Shown one piece after another: positions 35,434 through 44,286 of a stretch of 64,000 bases of DNA. The notes under the pieces were generated by a model. That model did no database searches. It saw only the letters and a list, made by a program, of their open reading frames with translations, and was not told the origin of the DNA. Source of the stretch: Niveispirillum cyanobacteriorum (GTDB lineage Bacteria > Pseudomonadota > Alphaproteobacteria > Azospirillales > Azospirillaceae); the NCBI RefSeq assembly GCF_002868735.1, contig NZ_CP025611.1, positions 676,501 to 740,500 on the forward strand, in the 5' to 3' direction. The position numbers and the translations under genes were made by a program. Position 1 is the first letter of the stretch; the number at the start of each line of letters is the position of its first letter.

Positions 35434-37785
35434 TTACGGGAAATTGCTCAACACCAGTTTCGGCGGCAGACGCGCCTCCGTTGTGGCACTGCCCCGACCC
35501 GAAAGGCTGGGGTTTGTCATGAAATAGGTATGAGCGTTAAAGCTTTCGAGGCAAGGCTCCACGCGGCGGTATGTCGCGTCGGGTTGCAGGACCCAGCTTT
35601 GCGTATTGTCCTTGAGGTTGGCGACCATGATCTGGTCCAGCACCTGCTGATGCACCGTCGGATTCTCGATGGGCACCAGGGTTTCGATGCGGCGGTCCAG
35701 ATTGCGGGGCATCCAGTCGGCGGACGAGATGTAAATCTTGGCCTGACGTGAGGGCAGGCCATGACCATTGCCGAAGCAGATGACGCGGCCATGTTCCAGG
35801 AACCGGCCCACGATCGACTTCACATGAATGTTTTCCGACAGGCCGGGCACGCCAGGGCGCAGGCAGCAGATGCCGCGGATCACCAGTTCGATCTTCACCC
35901 CGTTCTGCGACGCCTCATACAGCTTGTCGATCAGCTTGGCATCGACAAGGCTGTTCAGCTTCACCCAGATCTGGGCCGGGCGGCCGGCATGGGCATGCGC
36001 GATTTCGGCATCGATCAGATCGACCAGACGCTGGCGCAGGGTGATGGGGGCGATGGCGATCTTTTCCAGCGCCTTGGGCGTGGCATAGCCCGTCATGTAG
36101 TTGAACATGTGGGCCGCGTCATGGCCCAGCGCCACATCGCAGGTAAAGAAGGACAGGTCGGTGTAAACCTTAGCCGTGATCGGGTGGTAATTGCCGGTGC
36201 CGAAATGCACATAGGTGCGCAGCCCCTGGCTTTCACGGCGGACCACCAGCGAGACCTTGGCATGGGTCTTCAGGTCCACGAAACCGTAGACCACCTGTAC
36301 CCCGGCGCGTTCCATGTCGCGGGCCCAGCGGATATTGGCCTCTTCATCGAACCGCGCCTTCAGTTCCACCAGGGCGGTTACCGACTTGCCCTGCTCGGCA
36401 GCGTCGATCAGGGCCGCCACGATGGGGCTGTTCTTCGACGTGCGGTACAAGGTCTGCTTGATGGCCAGGACGTTGGGGTCGGCGGCGGCCTGGCGCAGGA
36501 ACTGCACCACCACGTCGAAGCTTTCGAACGGATGGTGGACGACGATGTCCTTCTGGCGGATGGCGGCGAAGCAATCGCCGCCGAAATCGCGGATACGCTC
36601 CGGGAAGCGGGCATTATAGGGCGGGAACAACAGGTCGGGTCGGTCATCGCCGATGATCTGCTTGGTATCCGCCAGCCCGATCAAGCCATCCAGCACGAAG
36701 ACATCATCGTTGGAGACGTTCAGTTCATCGACCAGGAAGGCGCGTAATTCCTTCGACATGCCGGCATTCACGGCCAGCCGGATCACGCTGCCGCGCTTGC
36801 GCCGCTTAAGTGCCGACTCAAACGTGCGGACCAAATCTTCCGCCTCTTCCTCAATTTCCATTTCGCTGTCGCGCAGCACGCGGAACACGCCACTGCCCTT
36901 CAATACGAAGGGCGGGAAAAGGCGGGAAATGAAGGTCAGGACAACCTGTTCCAGCAGGACATATCGCGTCTCGTTGCCCGGCAGGCGGATGAACCGCTCC
37001 AACTGCGTCGGCAGCATGACCAGCGCATCCAGGTTGGCGCCCTTTTGCGGGTCGAATAATTGCAGGGCAAGCGCAAAGCCGCTGGATGGCAGGAAGGGGA
37101 ACGGGTGAGCCGGATCGACCGCGATGGGGGTCAGGACGGGGAAAATCTCGTCAATGAAGCGGGCTTCCAGCCAGTCATGCTCCGACGCCGTCAGTTCATC
37201 GGGGTCGACAACCGCGATACCGTTGGTCCGCAGCAGCTTGCGCAGCATCAGCCAGCACACCTGCTGGTCGCGCATGACCTCCGTCACCCGGTAGTTGATG
37301 GCGGCCAGTTGCTGCGCCGGGGTCAGGTTGTCGTCGGACGGAGTCGTCACCTTGGCAGCGACCTGTGCCTTCAGGCCGGCGACACGGACCGTATAGAATT
37401 CATCCAGGTTGCTGGCCGAAATGGACAGGAAGCGCAGCCGTTCCAGCAGCGGATGCTGATTATTGTACGCCTCTTCCAGAACACGCTGATTAAAGGCCAG
37501 CCAGGACAGTTCGCGGTTGATGAACCGCTCCGGGCTGTCGGCGGCAATGCCGCTTTTGGACGGGATCAGCGCGTTGGCGACCAGCGTGTCGGCCAGCAAA
37601 GAATCGGGTTGCGTGGCGGTCGGCAACGTGTCGGGGGCGGCGGTCACAGCGATCTCGTCCTTCTGGTCCTGCGGGGCAGGTGCAGTATATGTTGCTTCTG
37701 TGACGGTTTTGGGTACACGCGTCCCGCGCGGGCGGCGACGCTGCCCTGCTGTTCCGGTTCCGCTATCCTTGCCATTGGTGGTCAT
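35434..37785 (-). CDS. ppk: Polyphosphate kinase 1
   Basis: Ppk1 makes inorganic polyphosphate from ATP. The 783-residue protein has about 80 low-complexity N-terminal residues, then [40 protein letters not shown], the phospho-histidine region [12 protein letters not shown] and the second conserved histidine in [12 protein letters not shown], plus [15 protein letters not shown]. The annotated ATG overlaps the sixA ATG head-to-head by two bases; since the first 80 residues are not conserved, a later start is possible. Confidence 0.94.
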   Translation of the reverse strand: MTTNGKDSGTGTAGQRRRPRGTRVPKTVTEATYTAPAPQDQKDEIAVTAAPDTLPTATQPDSLLADTLVANALIPSKSGIAADSPERFINRELSWLAFNQRVLEEAYNNQHPLLERLRFLSISASNLDEFYTVRVAGLKAQVAAKVTTPSDDNLTPAQQLAAINYRVTEVMRDQQVCWLMLRKLLRTNGIAVVDPDELTASEHDWLEARFIDEIFPVLTPIAVDPAHPFPFLPSSGFALALQLFDPQKGANLDALVMLPTQLERFIRLPGNETRYVLLEQVVLTFISRLFPPFVLKGSGVFRVLRDSEMEIEEEAEDLVRTFESALKRRKRGSVIRLAVNAGMSKELRAFLVDELNVSNDDVFVLDGLIGLADTKQIIGDDRPDLLFPPYNARFPERIRDFGGDCFAAIRQKDIVVHHPFESFDVVVQFLRQAAADPNVLAIKQTLYRTSKNSPIVAALIDAAEQGKSVTALVELKARFDEEANIRWARDMERAGVQVVYGFVDLKTHAKVSLVVRRESQGLRTYVHFGTGNYHPITAKVYTDLSFFTCDVALGHDAAHMFNYMTGYATPKALEKIAIAPITLRQRLVDLIDAEIAHAHAGRPAQIWVKLNSLVDAKLIDKLYEASQNGVKIELVIRGICCLRPGVPGLSENIHVKSIVGRFLEHGRVICFGNGHGLPSRQAKIYISSADWMPRNLDRRIETLVPIENPTVHQQVLDQIMVANLKDNTQSWVLQPDATYRRVEPCLESFNAHTYFMTNPSLSGRGSATTEARLPPKLVLSNFP

Positions 37786-38320
37786 GAAGACACTCTATCT
37801 GCTGCGGCACGCCAAATCGGACTGGGATGACCCGCGGCTGGCCGACCATGACCGGCCGTTGAGCGCGCGGGGCCACCGCGCCGCCGCGACGATGGCGAAT
37901 TATTGGACCGCGCGCAAGGGCGGGCCGCCGCGCCCCGACCTTGTGGTCTGTTCCACCGCCACGCGCGCCCGCGCCACGCTGGAGATTGTGGCGGCATCCT
38001 GGGGCACCAGCCTGCCGCCCACTACATTCGACCGGTCCATCTATCTGTGCGGAGAGGAATTGCTGCTGGACCGGGTAAAGGCCCTGCCAGAACAGACAGG
38101 CACGGCCCTGTTTGTGGGCCATAATCCGGACTTCCAGCTTCTGGCCCGTGATCTGTGCGGTCGGGGGGATGCGGCACTGCGTCAGTCGCTGGCGACCAAG
38201 CTGCCCACCTGTTCCTTTGTCGAAATCAATGTGCCGGATGGGCTGTCCTGGCGGGACCTGGGCTGGGGAAGCTGTACCCTAGCGGGCTTCACGCGACCGC
38301 GCGATCTGGAAGACCGGTAA
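37784..38320 (+). CDS. sixA: SixA-type histidine phosphatase
   Basis: The 178-residue protein starts [12 protein letters not shown], with His9 as the catalytic phospho-histidine, followed by [11 protein letters not shown] and VGHNPDF with the second conserved histidine. This is the short histidine-phosphatase branch that includes SixA, which dephosphorylates Hpt/PTS phospho-histidines. The start is fixed by the first beta strand, so the overlap with divergent ppk is real on this side. Probably transcribed with the CYTH/CHAD gene. Confidence 0.85.
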   Translation: MKTLYLLRHAKSDWDDPRLADHDRPLSARGHRAAATMANYWTARKGGPPRPDLVVCSTATRARATLEIVAASWGTSLPPTTFDRSIYLCGEELLLDRVKALPEQTGTALFVGHNPDFQLLARDLCGRGDAALRQSLATKLPTCSFVEINVPDGLSWRDLGWGSCTLAGFTRPRDLEDR

Positions 38321-38405
38321 CCGGGGGTCATTGCCCCTTCCGTCCCATGCCGCACTGCGGTATGTGAAGGGATCATTCCCTGACGGAACCGAGGCGCGAG
38401 CCCCC

Positions 38406-39950
38406 TTGAACGCCAAGCCCAAGGCCCCCCGCATTCCCCGCCCGGAGCGGGAGGTGGAAATCAAACTGCTGGCCGATCCGGCGGATCTGCCCCGCATCGC
38501 GGCCCTGTCGCTGGTCCGCGAACGGCTGGTGATGCAGGCAGAGCCGGCGCGTCAGCATACGGCCTATTATGACACGCCGGGTCTGGCGCTGGCCAAGCGC
38601 GGTCTGGCCCTGCGCCTGCGCCGGCAGGGGATGAAGCGCGAACAGTCGGTGAAGACCATGTCGTCGGGCGAGGCGGGCGATGGTGCCGGCATTGCCGTTC
38701 GCCGCGAATGGCGCTGGGATGTGGCCGGCGATGGGCTGGATGCCGGCCTGCTGCGTCAGGGGGACCTGTCGGAACTGATTCCCGCCGACGCGCTGGACAG
38801 CCTGTCCCCCCTGTTCACCACCGATGTGCAGCGCACTATCCTGCTGCTGCGTGCGGGTGATGAGGGGCGGGTGGAACTGGCACTGGATCTGGGGCAGGCC
38901 CTGGTCATGTCCCCCGATGGCCAGCCGTCTGCCCGGCACACGATCAGTGAGGTGGAACTGGAGCTGAAACAGGGCGAAGTGGCTGACCTGTTCCGGTTGG
39001 CCGCCGACATCCATGCCCGCGTGCCGCTGCGCCTGTCGACCCGCAGCAAGGCCGATCTGGGTCTGGCCCTGCTGACGGGGGCGCAGCCGCGCGCCCATGC
39101 CGTTCGGCCCTTGGGTATCACGCCCATCACCACCGTGATGGAGGCGTTCCGTCATATCGGCCGCAACGGTCTGGCCCATCTGCTGGACAATCAGCCGGCC
39201 TTTACCGACGGCATGGGCGATCCGGCGGCGCTGCGCGAAATGGCGTCGGCGGTGCGGCGGCTGATCACGGCCTATAGCCTGTTCGCCGACCTGATCCATA
39301 CCGATCAGGGTGACGCCCTGCGCGACCAACTGAAGGTGCTGGGCCGCAAACTGGAAAAGGCGCGTGATTGGCAGAAGCTGGCCATGGCCCTGACCGAACT
39401 ACCGCAGGAGGCCCGCAAGGGTGCCGTCGGGCCGGTATCGGCGGCACGGGCCAAGGCACTGGACAAGGCCATGCGACTGCTGTCCTCACCGGAATGGACG
39501 GGCTGGCAACTGGAATTTGCCGCCTGGCTGGAAGCTGGTGACTGGGCACAGCAGCCCCATGGCTGCCCGTTCGGCACCACACTGTCGGAAATCGCCGGCG
39601 ACATGCTGCGCCAGCGCCTTGAGGCACTGCGCGCCGTTGGGCTGCCGGGAGATGTCGCCACCGCCATCAAGGCGCATAAACGCCTGCGCAAGCTGCGCTA
39701 TGACCTGGATTTCTGCCGCGCCGTGTGGCCCGCCGAACGGGTGGACCCGTTGCAGCGCGCCGTCGATGCTCTGCGCACGCCATTGAAGCAGGTGGCGGAT
39801 GACATGAACGCGGCTGGTTTGCTGGACAAGATTGAACAGTCCGCCGCCGCCGATGCCCTGCGCAAGCGCGCCGCTGCCGCCTTGAAGCCGTTGCCAGCGC
39901 TATGGACAGCGTTCCTCGCGGCAGATGTGGTGGCAGCGGTGGCGGCTTAG
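38406..39950 (+). CDS. CYTH and CHAD domain protein (polyphosphate-related)
   Basis: The 514-residue protein begins with a CYTH triphosphate tunnel domain containing EVEIKL (ExExK motif), and has a C-terminal CHAD domain from about residue 245 with conserved histidines/arginines (RHIGRNGLAHLL, VRRLITAYSLF, HKRLRKLRYDLDF). CYTH domains hydrolyse triphosphate or tripolyphosphate and CHAD domains bind polyphosphate. It is encoded beside ppk, ppx and sixA. TTG 38406 is preferred for the start (GAGG ten bases upstream), although GTG 38364 or TTG 38331 are possible. Confidence 0.9.
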   Translation: MNAKPKAPRIPRPEREVEIKLLADPADLPRIAALSLVRERLVMQAEPARQHTAYYDTPGLALAKRGLALRLRRQGMKREQSVKTMSSGEAGDGAGIAVRREWRWDVAGDGLDAGLLRQGDLSELIPADALDSLSPLFTTDVQRTILLLRAGDEGRVELALDLGQALVMSPDGQPSARHTISEVELELKQGEVADLFRLAADIHARVPLRLSTRSKADLGLALLTGAQPRAHAVRPLGITPITTVMEAFRHIGRNGLAHLLDNQPAFTDGMGDPAALREMASAVRRLITAYSLFADLIHTDQGDALRDQLKVLGRKLEKARDWQKLAMALTELPQEARKGAVGPVSAARAKALDKAMRLLSSPEWTGWQLEFAAWLEAGDWAQQPHGCPFGTTLSEIAGDMLRQRLEALRAVGLPGDVATAIKAHKRLRKLRYDLDFCRAVWPAERVDPLQRAVDALRTPLKQVADDMNAAGLLDKIEQSAAADALRKRAAAALKPLPALWTAFLAADVVAAVAA

Positions 39951-41083
39951 GGCGCCACCGCGAACCGATACTCGCTGCGCGACCGGAACCGTTCACCCGG
40001 TCGCAGTAGCGTGCCTGGGAATCCAGGCTGGTTGGGGCTGTTCTGGAAATGCTGGGGTTCCAGGCAGACGCCGCAATGGGGTTTATAGATGGCACCGCCT
40101 CGGCCCACCATATCGACGGCGTTGGCGGTGAAGAGCTGTACGCCGGGTTCGGTGGTCCAGAGCTCCATTGTCCGGCCGCTGCCGGGATGGGACAGGCGGG
40201 CGGCCTTGCGGGGCTTGCCGCCATGGGGGCCACGGATCACGAAGCAATGATCATAGCCGCCACCGATCCGCATCTGTTCCTCAGTTGAAGCGATGTCCCT
40301 GCCAATGGGTTTGGGCGTGCGGAAATCCAGTGCGGTACCCGCCACGGACCTGATCTCCCCTGTCACCATCTTGTCCGGGCCGAAAGCGGTGAAGCCGTCT
40401 GCCTCCATCGTCAGAAGGTGATCATGGACCAGGGAACCCGACACGCCCGACAGGTTGAAATAGCCGTGATGGGTGGGGTTCAAGACCGTGGGGCGTGTCG
40501 TCAGCGCCTCGATCTCCAGGCAGAAGCGATTATCCGGTGTCAGGCTGTAGATGACGCTGATGCCCAGTTCGCCGGGAAACCCCTGATCCCCGTCCGCCGA
40601 CAGCAGGGTCATGCGGACCGCAGCCCCATCGAGGATCTGGCCCCGCCAGTTGCGCTTGGCAAAACCGACCGGGCCGCCATGAGAGGAATGTTTGGACCCG
40701 CCCGTGTCCAACACCACTTCCCGCCCATCCAGCGGGAAGCGGCCATTGCCGATGCGCCCGGCGTAACGGCCGACCAGCGTGCCAAAGTTCCGGGACTTGG
40801 TGCGGTAGCTTTCGAAATCATCCAGGCCCAGGACGATATCGGCGAAGCTCCCCGCCTTGTCAGGCATGACAAGGTTGGTGACGGCGGCGCCATAGGTCAT
40901 GACGCGCAGGTTGGCGCCCGTACCGTTGGAGAGCGTGTAGAGCGTGACAGGTGCGCCGTCCGGCATCTGCCCGAACAACTGTTCCGTCACGCCAGGCCTT
41001 TGCGCCGCCCGCGTCGCGCATCCGGCCAGCGGCAGCGCTGCCAGGGAGGAGAGCAGGGTGCGGCGCGACAGGATCACGGTCAT
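39947..41083 (-). CDS. galM: Aldose 1-epimerase, Tat-type lipoprotein
   Basis: The 378-residue enzyme interconverts anomers of aldoses. The N-terminus combines a twin-arginine motif (SRRTLLSS) and a lipobox (LPLAGC), so the enzyme is probably a folded-exported lipoprotein. Catalytic features include the HSSHGG region, the PTHHGYFNLSG histidine segment and a C-terminal Glu region. Location behind the TonB receptor suggests use of imported or surface-released sugars. Its stop overlaps the CYTH/CHAD stop on the opposite strand. Confidence 0.9.
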   Translation of the reverse strand: MTVILSRRTLLSSLAALPLAGCATRAAQRPGVTEQLFGQMPDGAPVTLYTLSNGTGANLRVMTYGAAVTNLVMPDKAGSFADIVLGLDDFESYRTKSRNFGTLVGRYAGRIGNGRFPLDGREVVLDTGGSKHSSHGGPVGFAKRNWRGQILDGAAVRMTLLSADGDQGFPGELGISVIYSLTPDNRFCLEIEALTTRPTVLNPTHHGYFNLSGVSGSLVHDHLLTMEADGFTAFGPDKMVTGEIRSVAGTALDFRTPKPIGRDIASTEEQMRIGGGYDHCFVIRGPHGGKPRKAARLSHPGSGRTMELWTTEPGVQLFTANAVDMVGRGGAIYKPHCGVCLEPQHFQNSPNQPGFPGTLLRPGERFRSRSEYRFAVAP

Positions 41084-41106
41084 GGGCGGAACGTTCCCTC
41101 AATCCA

Positions 41107-41146
41107 ATGGAAAAGGGGCCGGGACGCGGCATGCATCCCGGCCCCC
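41107..41146 (-). terminator. Intrinsic terminator of the TonB receptor gene
   Basis: On the leftward strand a 10-bp stem (41136-41145 with 41115-41124) is followed by TTTT at 41114-41111. It lies 15 bases after the receptor stop and before galM, so galM likely has additional promoter input or receives only read-through. Confidence 0.8.
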
Positions 41147-41160
41147 TTGAACCAACCAGT

Positions 41161-44031
41161 TTACATCTTGTAGCGGGCGCCCAGATAGAACTGACGGCCC
41201 GTGTGATGATAGACATAGGTGGAGTTGCGGACGCCATCCAACTCGCCATGGTACTGGCGGTTGGCCTCGTCGGTCAGGTTCAACGCCTCAAACGAGACGG
41301 TGAAATTCTCGGTCACGTTATAAGACGCCGAGGCATCGAACGTGGTCGTAGCCGCCTTGCCGATGGCCACAATCCCGCGCGTACCGGCGTTGGCCGCGGG
41401 AACCTGCTGATAATAGCCGGAACGGTAGGCGACAGAGACACGGGCGTTGAACTTCTCCCCGTCGTCATAATACAGCGTGCCGTTCCAGGCATCCGGCGAC
41501 AAGTTGACCAGATTGGCCGTGACATAAGCCGAGCAGGCCGAGGTCGAGCAATAGTCGATCTTTGACGACACATGCGTGTAATTGGCCTGCACACCCAGAT
41601 TGTCGAACCCTTCCGGCAGGAAGCTGAACGGCGCCTGGAAGCTGACTTCAAAGCCTTTCAGCGGACCACCCGGCGTGTTGGTGGGGGTGCTGAACACATA
41701 GGTCAGGTTGGGATCACGCCCGCCGCCCGCCGGGAACGCTTCCGCATTCATGGCGGTCAACTGCGCATAGGTCAGCGTCTGCTGGGTGGTCTGCACGAAG
41801 GTGGAGATGTCCTTGTAGAAATACGCGAAGGAGATCAGTGACTCCGGCGCGAAGTACCATTCCAGCGACAGGTCCACCGTATCGGCGCGGTAGGGTTCCA
41901 GCGTGACATTGCCCAGCGAGGCAGCGGGGTTTGGCGCATTCAGGGCCGTGAGCGTAAAGACCGGCGTCAAGTTGGTGACCGGCGGCCGTGACAGCACCTT
42001 GGCAGCGGCGGCGCGCAGGATCACGTCATCCACCGGCTCCAGCGACATATTGATGGAGGGCAGGGTGTCCTTGTAGCTGTTCTTGCCGGTGACGGGCCGG
42101 GTGGCGTTGTTGATGAAGGAATAGCCGGTGGCGGTGACGTCGGTCTTCACCTGACGCACGCCGACATTGCCGCGGAACGGCATGTCGCCAATGTCCGTGT
42201 TCCAGTCCACCTGCGCCCAGAAGCCCAGCGACTCTTCCTTCACATTGCGCCAGTTGGCCAGGGTGGCGCTGTTCTCCAGACCCAGGCTGCGGAAGTCACC
42301 ACCGGCAACGCCCGTATCGCAATTGCAGTTGATGTTGAACAGCTTCTCAAACGCCGCCAGATCGGGGACCAGCCAACTGGTCGGCGTGCCGGTGGGCAGG
42401 TCCAGCCCCTTGCCGAAGCCGGTCAGCAGCTTGGTCACGCTGGCCAGCGTGGTGCCGGCGGGCAGGGCGGGGGCGACATTGCTGGTGGCCGAGGGGCGGG
42501 CGAAGGCCTGGGCGTCGGACTTAAACCGCTTCCAGTTGACGCCGCCCTTGGCGCTGAACGTGTCATTGATGTCCCAGGCCAGATCACCCTGTGCGGTATC
42601 ATAGGTGTTGGTCTGAAAGGTCGGGTTCATGCGGATTTCCGACCGGGGATTGGGACCGGTCGGGCCGGTGAACGTCCAACTGGACGGGTTGGTGACGTCA
42701 AACCCGTAATCAATCAGCGGCAGGTTGGAATTCTCGCGGAAATCCCAGCTATAGCCGTCGGTATTCTGCCGGTCCATCAGGACCGTAGTCTGGACCGGAT
42801 TGTCGAACTTCGACTTGGCCCGGCCACCCGTTACGCTGCCGCGCACCGTCTCGCTGAACTCGTGATCCACGTTCAGCGTATATTGCGTGAATTCGGTCTT
42901 CAGCACGTCGAAGCGCTGTTCGGACCGGATGTCCATGTCATCCAGCTTGGCATAGACCATTTCACCGGTCTGGGGATCGACAACGGCCTGGACAATGTCC
43001 ACTTCCGGCTTGCCGCCCTGAGACGCGTTGCGGCTCAGCGACCAGGCTTCCAGGAAGTTTTCCTGACGCGTGCTGTCCAGCTTGGAATAGAGCACGTCGA
43101 AGCTGACGGTGGTGTTGCCCTCGTTCGGCTTGGCCTGCAAGGACAGGGTGGCGCCGGTGCGTTCCTGACTATGGACCAGACGGCCATAGCGCGGGATGCG
43201 CGGGTGGAACACGCCGCCGGCCGATGAGGCGCCGCCGGGCAGGGCCGCCGGATTCTGGAAGCCGTTATCGCCATTGGCCGGGCCCCAGCGCACAGAGCTG
43301 AACCCTTCTTCCAGCAGGTCACGTTCTGAATAGGCGACCGACAGCAACGCACCCACCTGATCATCCAGCCAGGTGTTGGACAGCAGGACGGCACCGCGCG
43401 GGTCCACCTTCTCCGACAGGTCGTTATAACCGGCCTGGGCGGAGGCTGCGGCAGTGAAGCCGTTGAAATCGAAGGGGCGCGAGGTCTTCAGATCGACCGT
43501 GGCGCCCAGCGAGCCTTCCTCAACCTCGGCGGACGCGGTTTTGCGCACCGTGATGTTGTTGAACAGTTCGGATGCGAAGACGTTGAAGTCGAAACCGCGG
43601 CCACGGTTGGTGCCGCCGGAGCTGTCGGTGGCGCCGGTGGTGGCCTGCGCCTCGATCCCGTTGATGCGGGTGCGGGTGAATTCTGATGACAGGCCGCGCA
43701 CCGTCAGCGACCGGCCCTCGCCCGCGTCGCGGTCGATGGAAACGCCGGGGATGCGCTGGATGCTTTCGGCCAGATTGGTGTCAGGAAAATCCGCAATATC
43801 TTCCGCGCTGATCGCGTCGACGACACCGGCCTCATTACGCTTGATGTTCAGCGAGTTGGCAAGGCTGGCACGGAAACCGGTAACCACAATCTCTTCCAGG
43901 ACCGCACCGCTGTCGGTCTGGGCCGGGGCCTGCTGGGCCTGTGCATTCGTGGCGGAAACGGCCATGGACAGGGCGAAAGCCGAGACGCCATAAGGAATTG
44001 CGCGGCGAAGGCCACGATGGATACGGGACAT
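41161..44031 (-). CDS. TonB-dependent outer-membrane receptor (Caulobacter/Xanthomonas type)
   Basis: The 956-residue protein has a signal peptide (about 1-32), a TonB-box-like EEIVVTG, the plug domain with IKRNEAGVVDAISAEDIADF and NLAESIQRIPGV, and a large beta barrel ending HTGRQFYLGARYKM. This subfamily usually imports oligosaccharides in Caulobacterales, Xanthomonadales and Sphingomonadales. A strong AGGAGGAGG precedes the start. It is divergent from the large LamG protein and upstream of galM, fitting a carbohydrate role. The actual ligand is not readable. Confidence 0.93.
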   Translation of the reverse strand: MSRIHRGLRRAIPYGVSAFALSMAVSATNAQAQQAPAQTDSGAVLEEIVVTGFRASLANSLNIKRNEAGVVDAISAEDIADFPDTNLAESIQRIPGVSIDRDAGEGRSLTVRGLSSEFTRTRINGIEAQATTGATDSSGGTNRGRGFDFNVFASELFNNITVRKTASAEVEEGSLGATVDLKTSRPFDFNGFTAAASAQAGYNDLSEKVDPRGAVLLSNTWLDDQVGALLSVAYSERDLLEEGFSSVRWGPANGDNGFQNPAALPGGASSAGGVFHPRIPRYGRLVHSQERTGATLSLQAKPNEGNTTVSFDVLYSKLDSTRQENFLEAWSLSRNASQGGKPEVDIVQAVVDPQTGEMVYAKLDDMDIRSEQRFDVLKTEFTQYTLNVDHEFSETVRGSVTGGRAKSKFDNPVQTTVLMDRQNTDGYSWDFRENSNLPLIDYGFDVTNPSSWTFTGPTGPNPRSEIRMNPTFQTNTYDTAQGDLAWDINDTFSAKGGVNWKRFKSDAQAFARPSATSNVAPALPAGTTLASVTKLLTGFGKGLDLPTGTPTSWLVPDLAAFEKLFNINCNCDTGVAGGDFRSLGLENSATLANWRNVKEESLGFWAQVDWNTDIGDMPFRGNVGVRQVKTDVTATGYSFINNATRPVTGKNSYKDTLPSINMSLEPVDDVILRAAAAKVLSRPPVTNLTPVFTLTALNAPNPAASLGNVTLEPYRADTVDLSLEWYFAPESLISFAYFYKDISTFVQTTQQTLTYAQLTAMNAEAFPAGGGRDPNLTYVFSTPTNTPGGPLKGFEVSFQAPFSFLPEGFDNLGVQANYTHVSSKIDYCSTSACSAYVTANLVNLSPDAWNGTLYYDDGEKFNARVSVAYRSGYYQQVPAANAGTRGIVAIGKAATTTFDASASYNVTENFTVSFEALNLTDEANRQYHGELDGVRNSTYVYHHTGRQFYLGARYKM

Positions 44032-44119
44032 GGGATTCCTCCTCCTGTTCGGGACCTCGGTGCTTTACCGCACCGTTTATCCCCTTTTTGCATCAGCGAC
44101 GGGCGATTTTTCTTGCCAA

Positions 44120-44148
44120 TTGTCACCGGTGTCATAAGAAACTATGCA
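44120..44148 (+). promoter_or_regulatory. Possible sigma-70-type promoter of the LamG/CARDB gene
   Basis: TTGTCA (44120-44125, five of six to TTGACA) and TATGCA (44143-44148) are separated by 17 bases. The -10 is poor, so this is a candidate only. Transcription from here would start just before the palindrome at 44187. Confidence 0.3.
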
Positions 44149-44186
44149 TGGTTTGAAACGGAACGCAAGCGGTGGAAACAGGAAAC

Positions 44187-44203
44187 GGAACAAACTTTGT
44201 TCC
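44187..44203. promoter_or_regulatory. Perfect 17-bp palindrome, candidate operator
   Basis: GGAACAAACTTTGTTCC is an exact inverted repeat (8-bp arms around one base) in the 255-base divergent region between the TonB receptor and the LamG gene, 84 bases before the latter's start. Position and symmetry suit a repressor site. No regulator gene is adjacent. Confidence 0.5.
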
Positions 44204-44286
44204 TGTGGCACGGATGCGAACCAACGACCGGCGATAAACAGGGCAGGCGGATGAACCGCCGCCATGGCCAGGGAAGGACACCGAAA

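Noticed and set aside
44166-44182. GGAAACAGGAAACGGA direct repeats as a separate element
   Set aside because: Short purine repeats next to the palindrome with no symmetry of their own; not enough to call a second operator.
44017-44286. 90-residue upstream extension of the LamG protein
   Set aside because: It overlaps the divergent receptor start and would bury the signal peptide; ATG 44287 has a good ribosome binding site.
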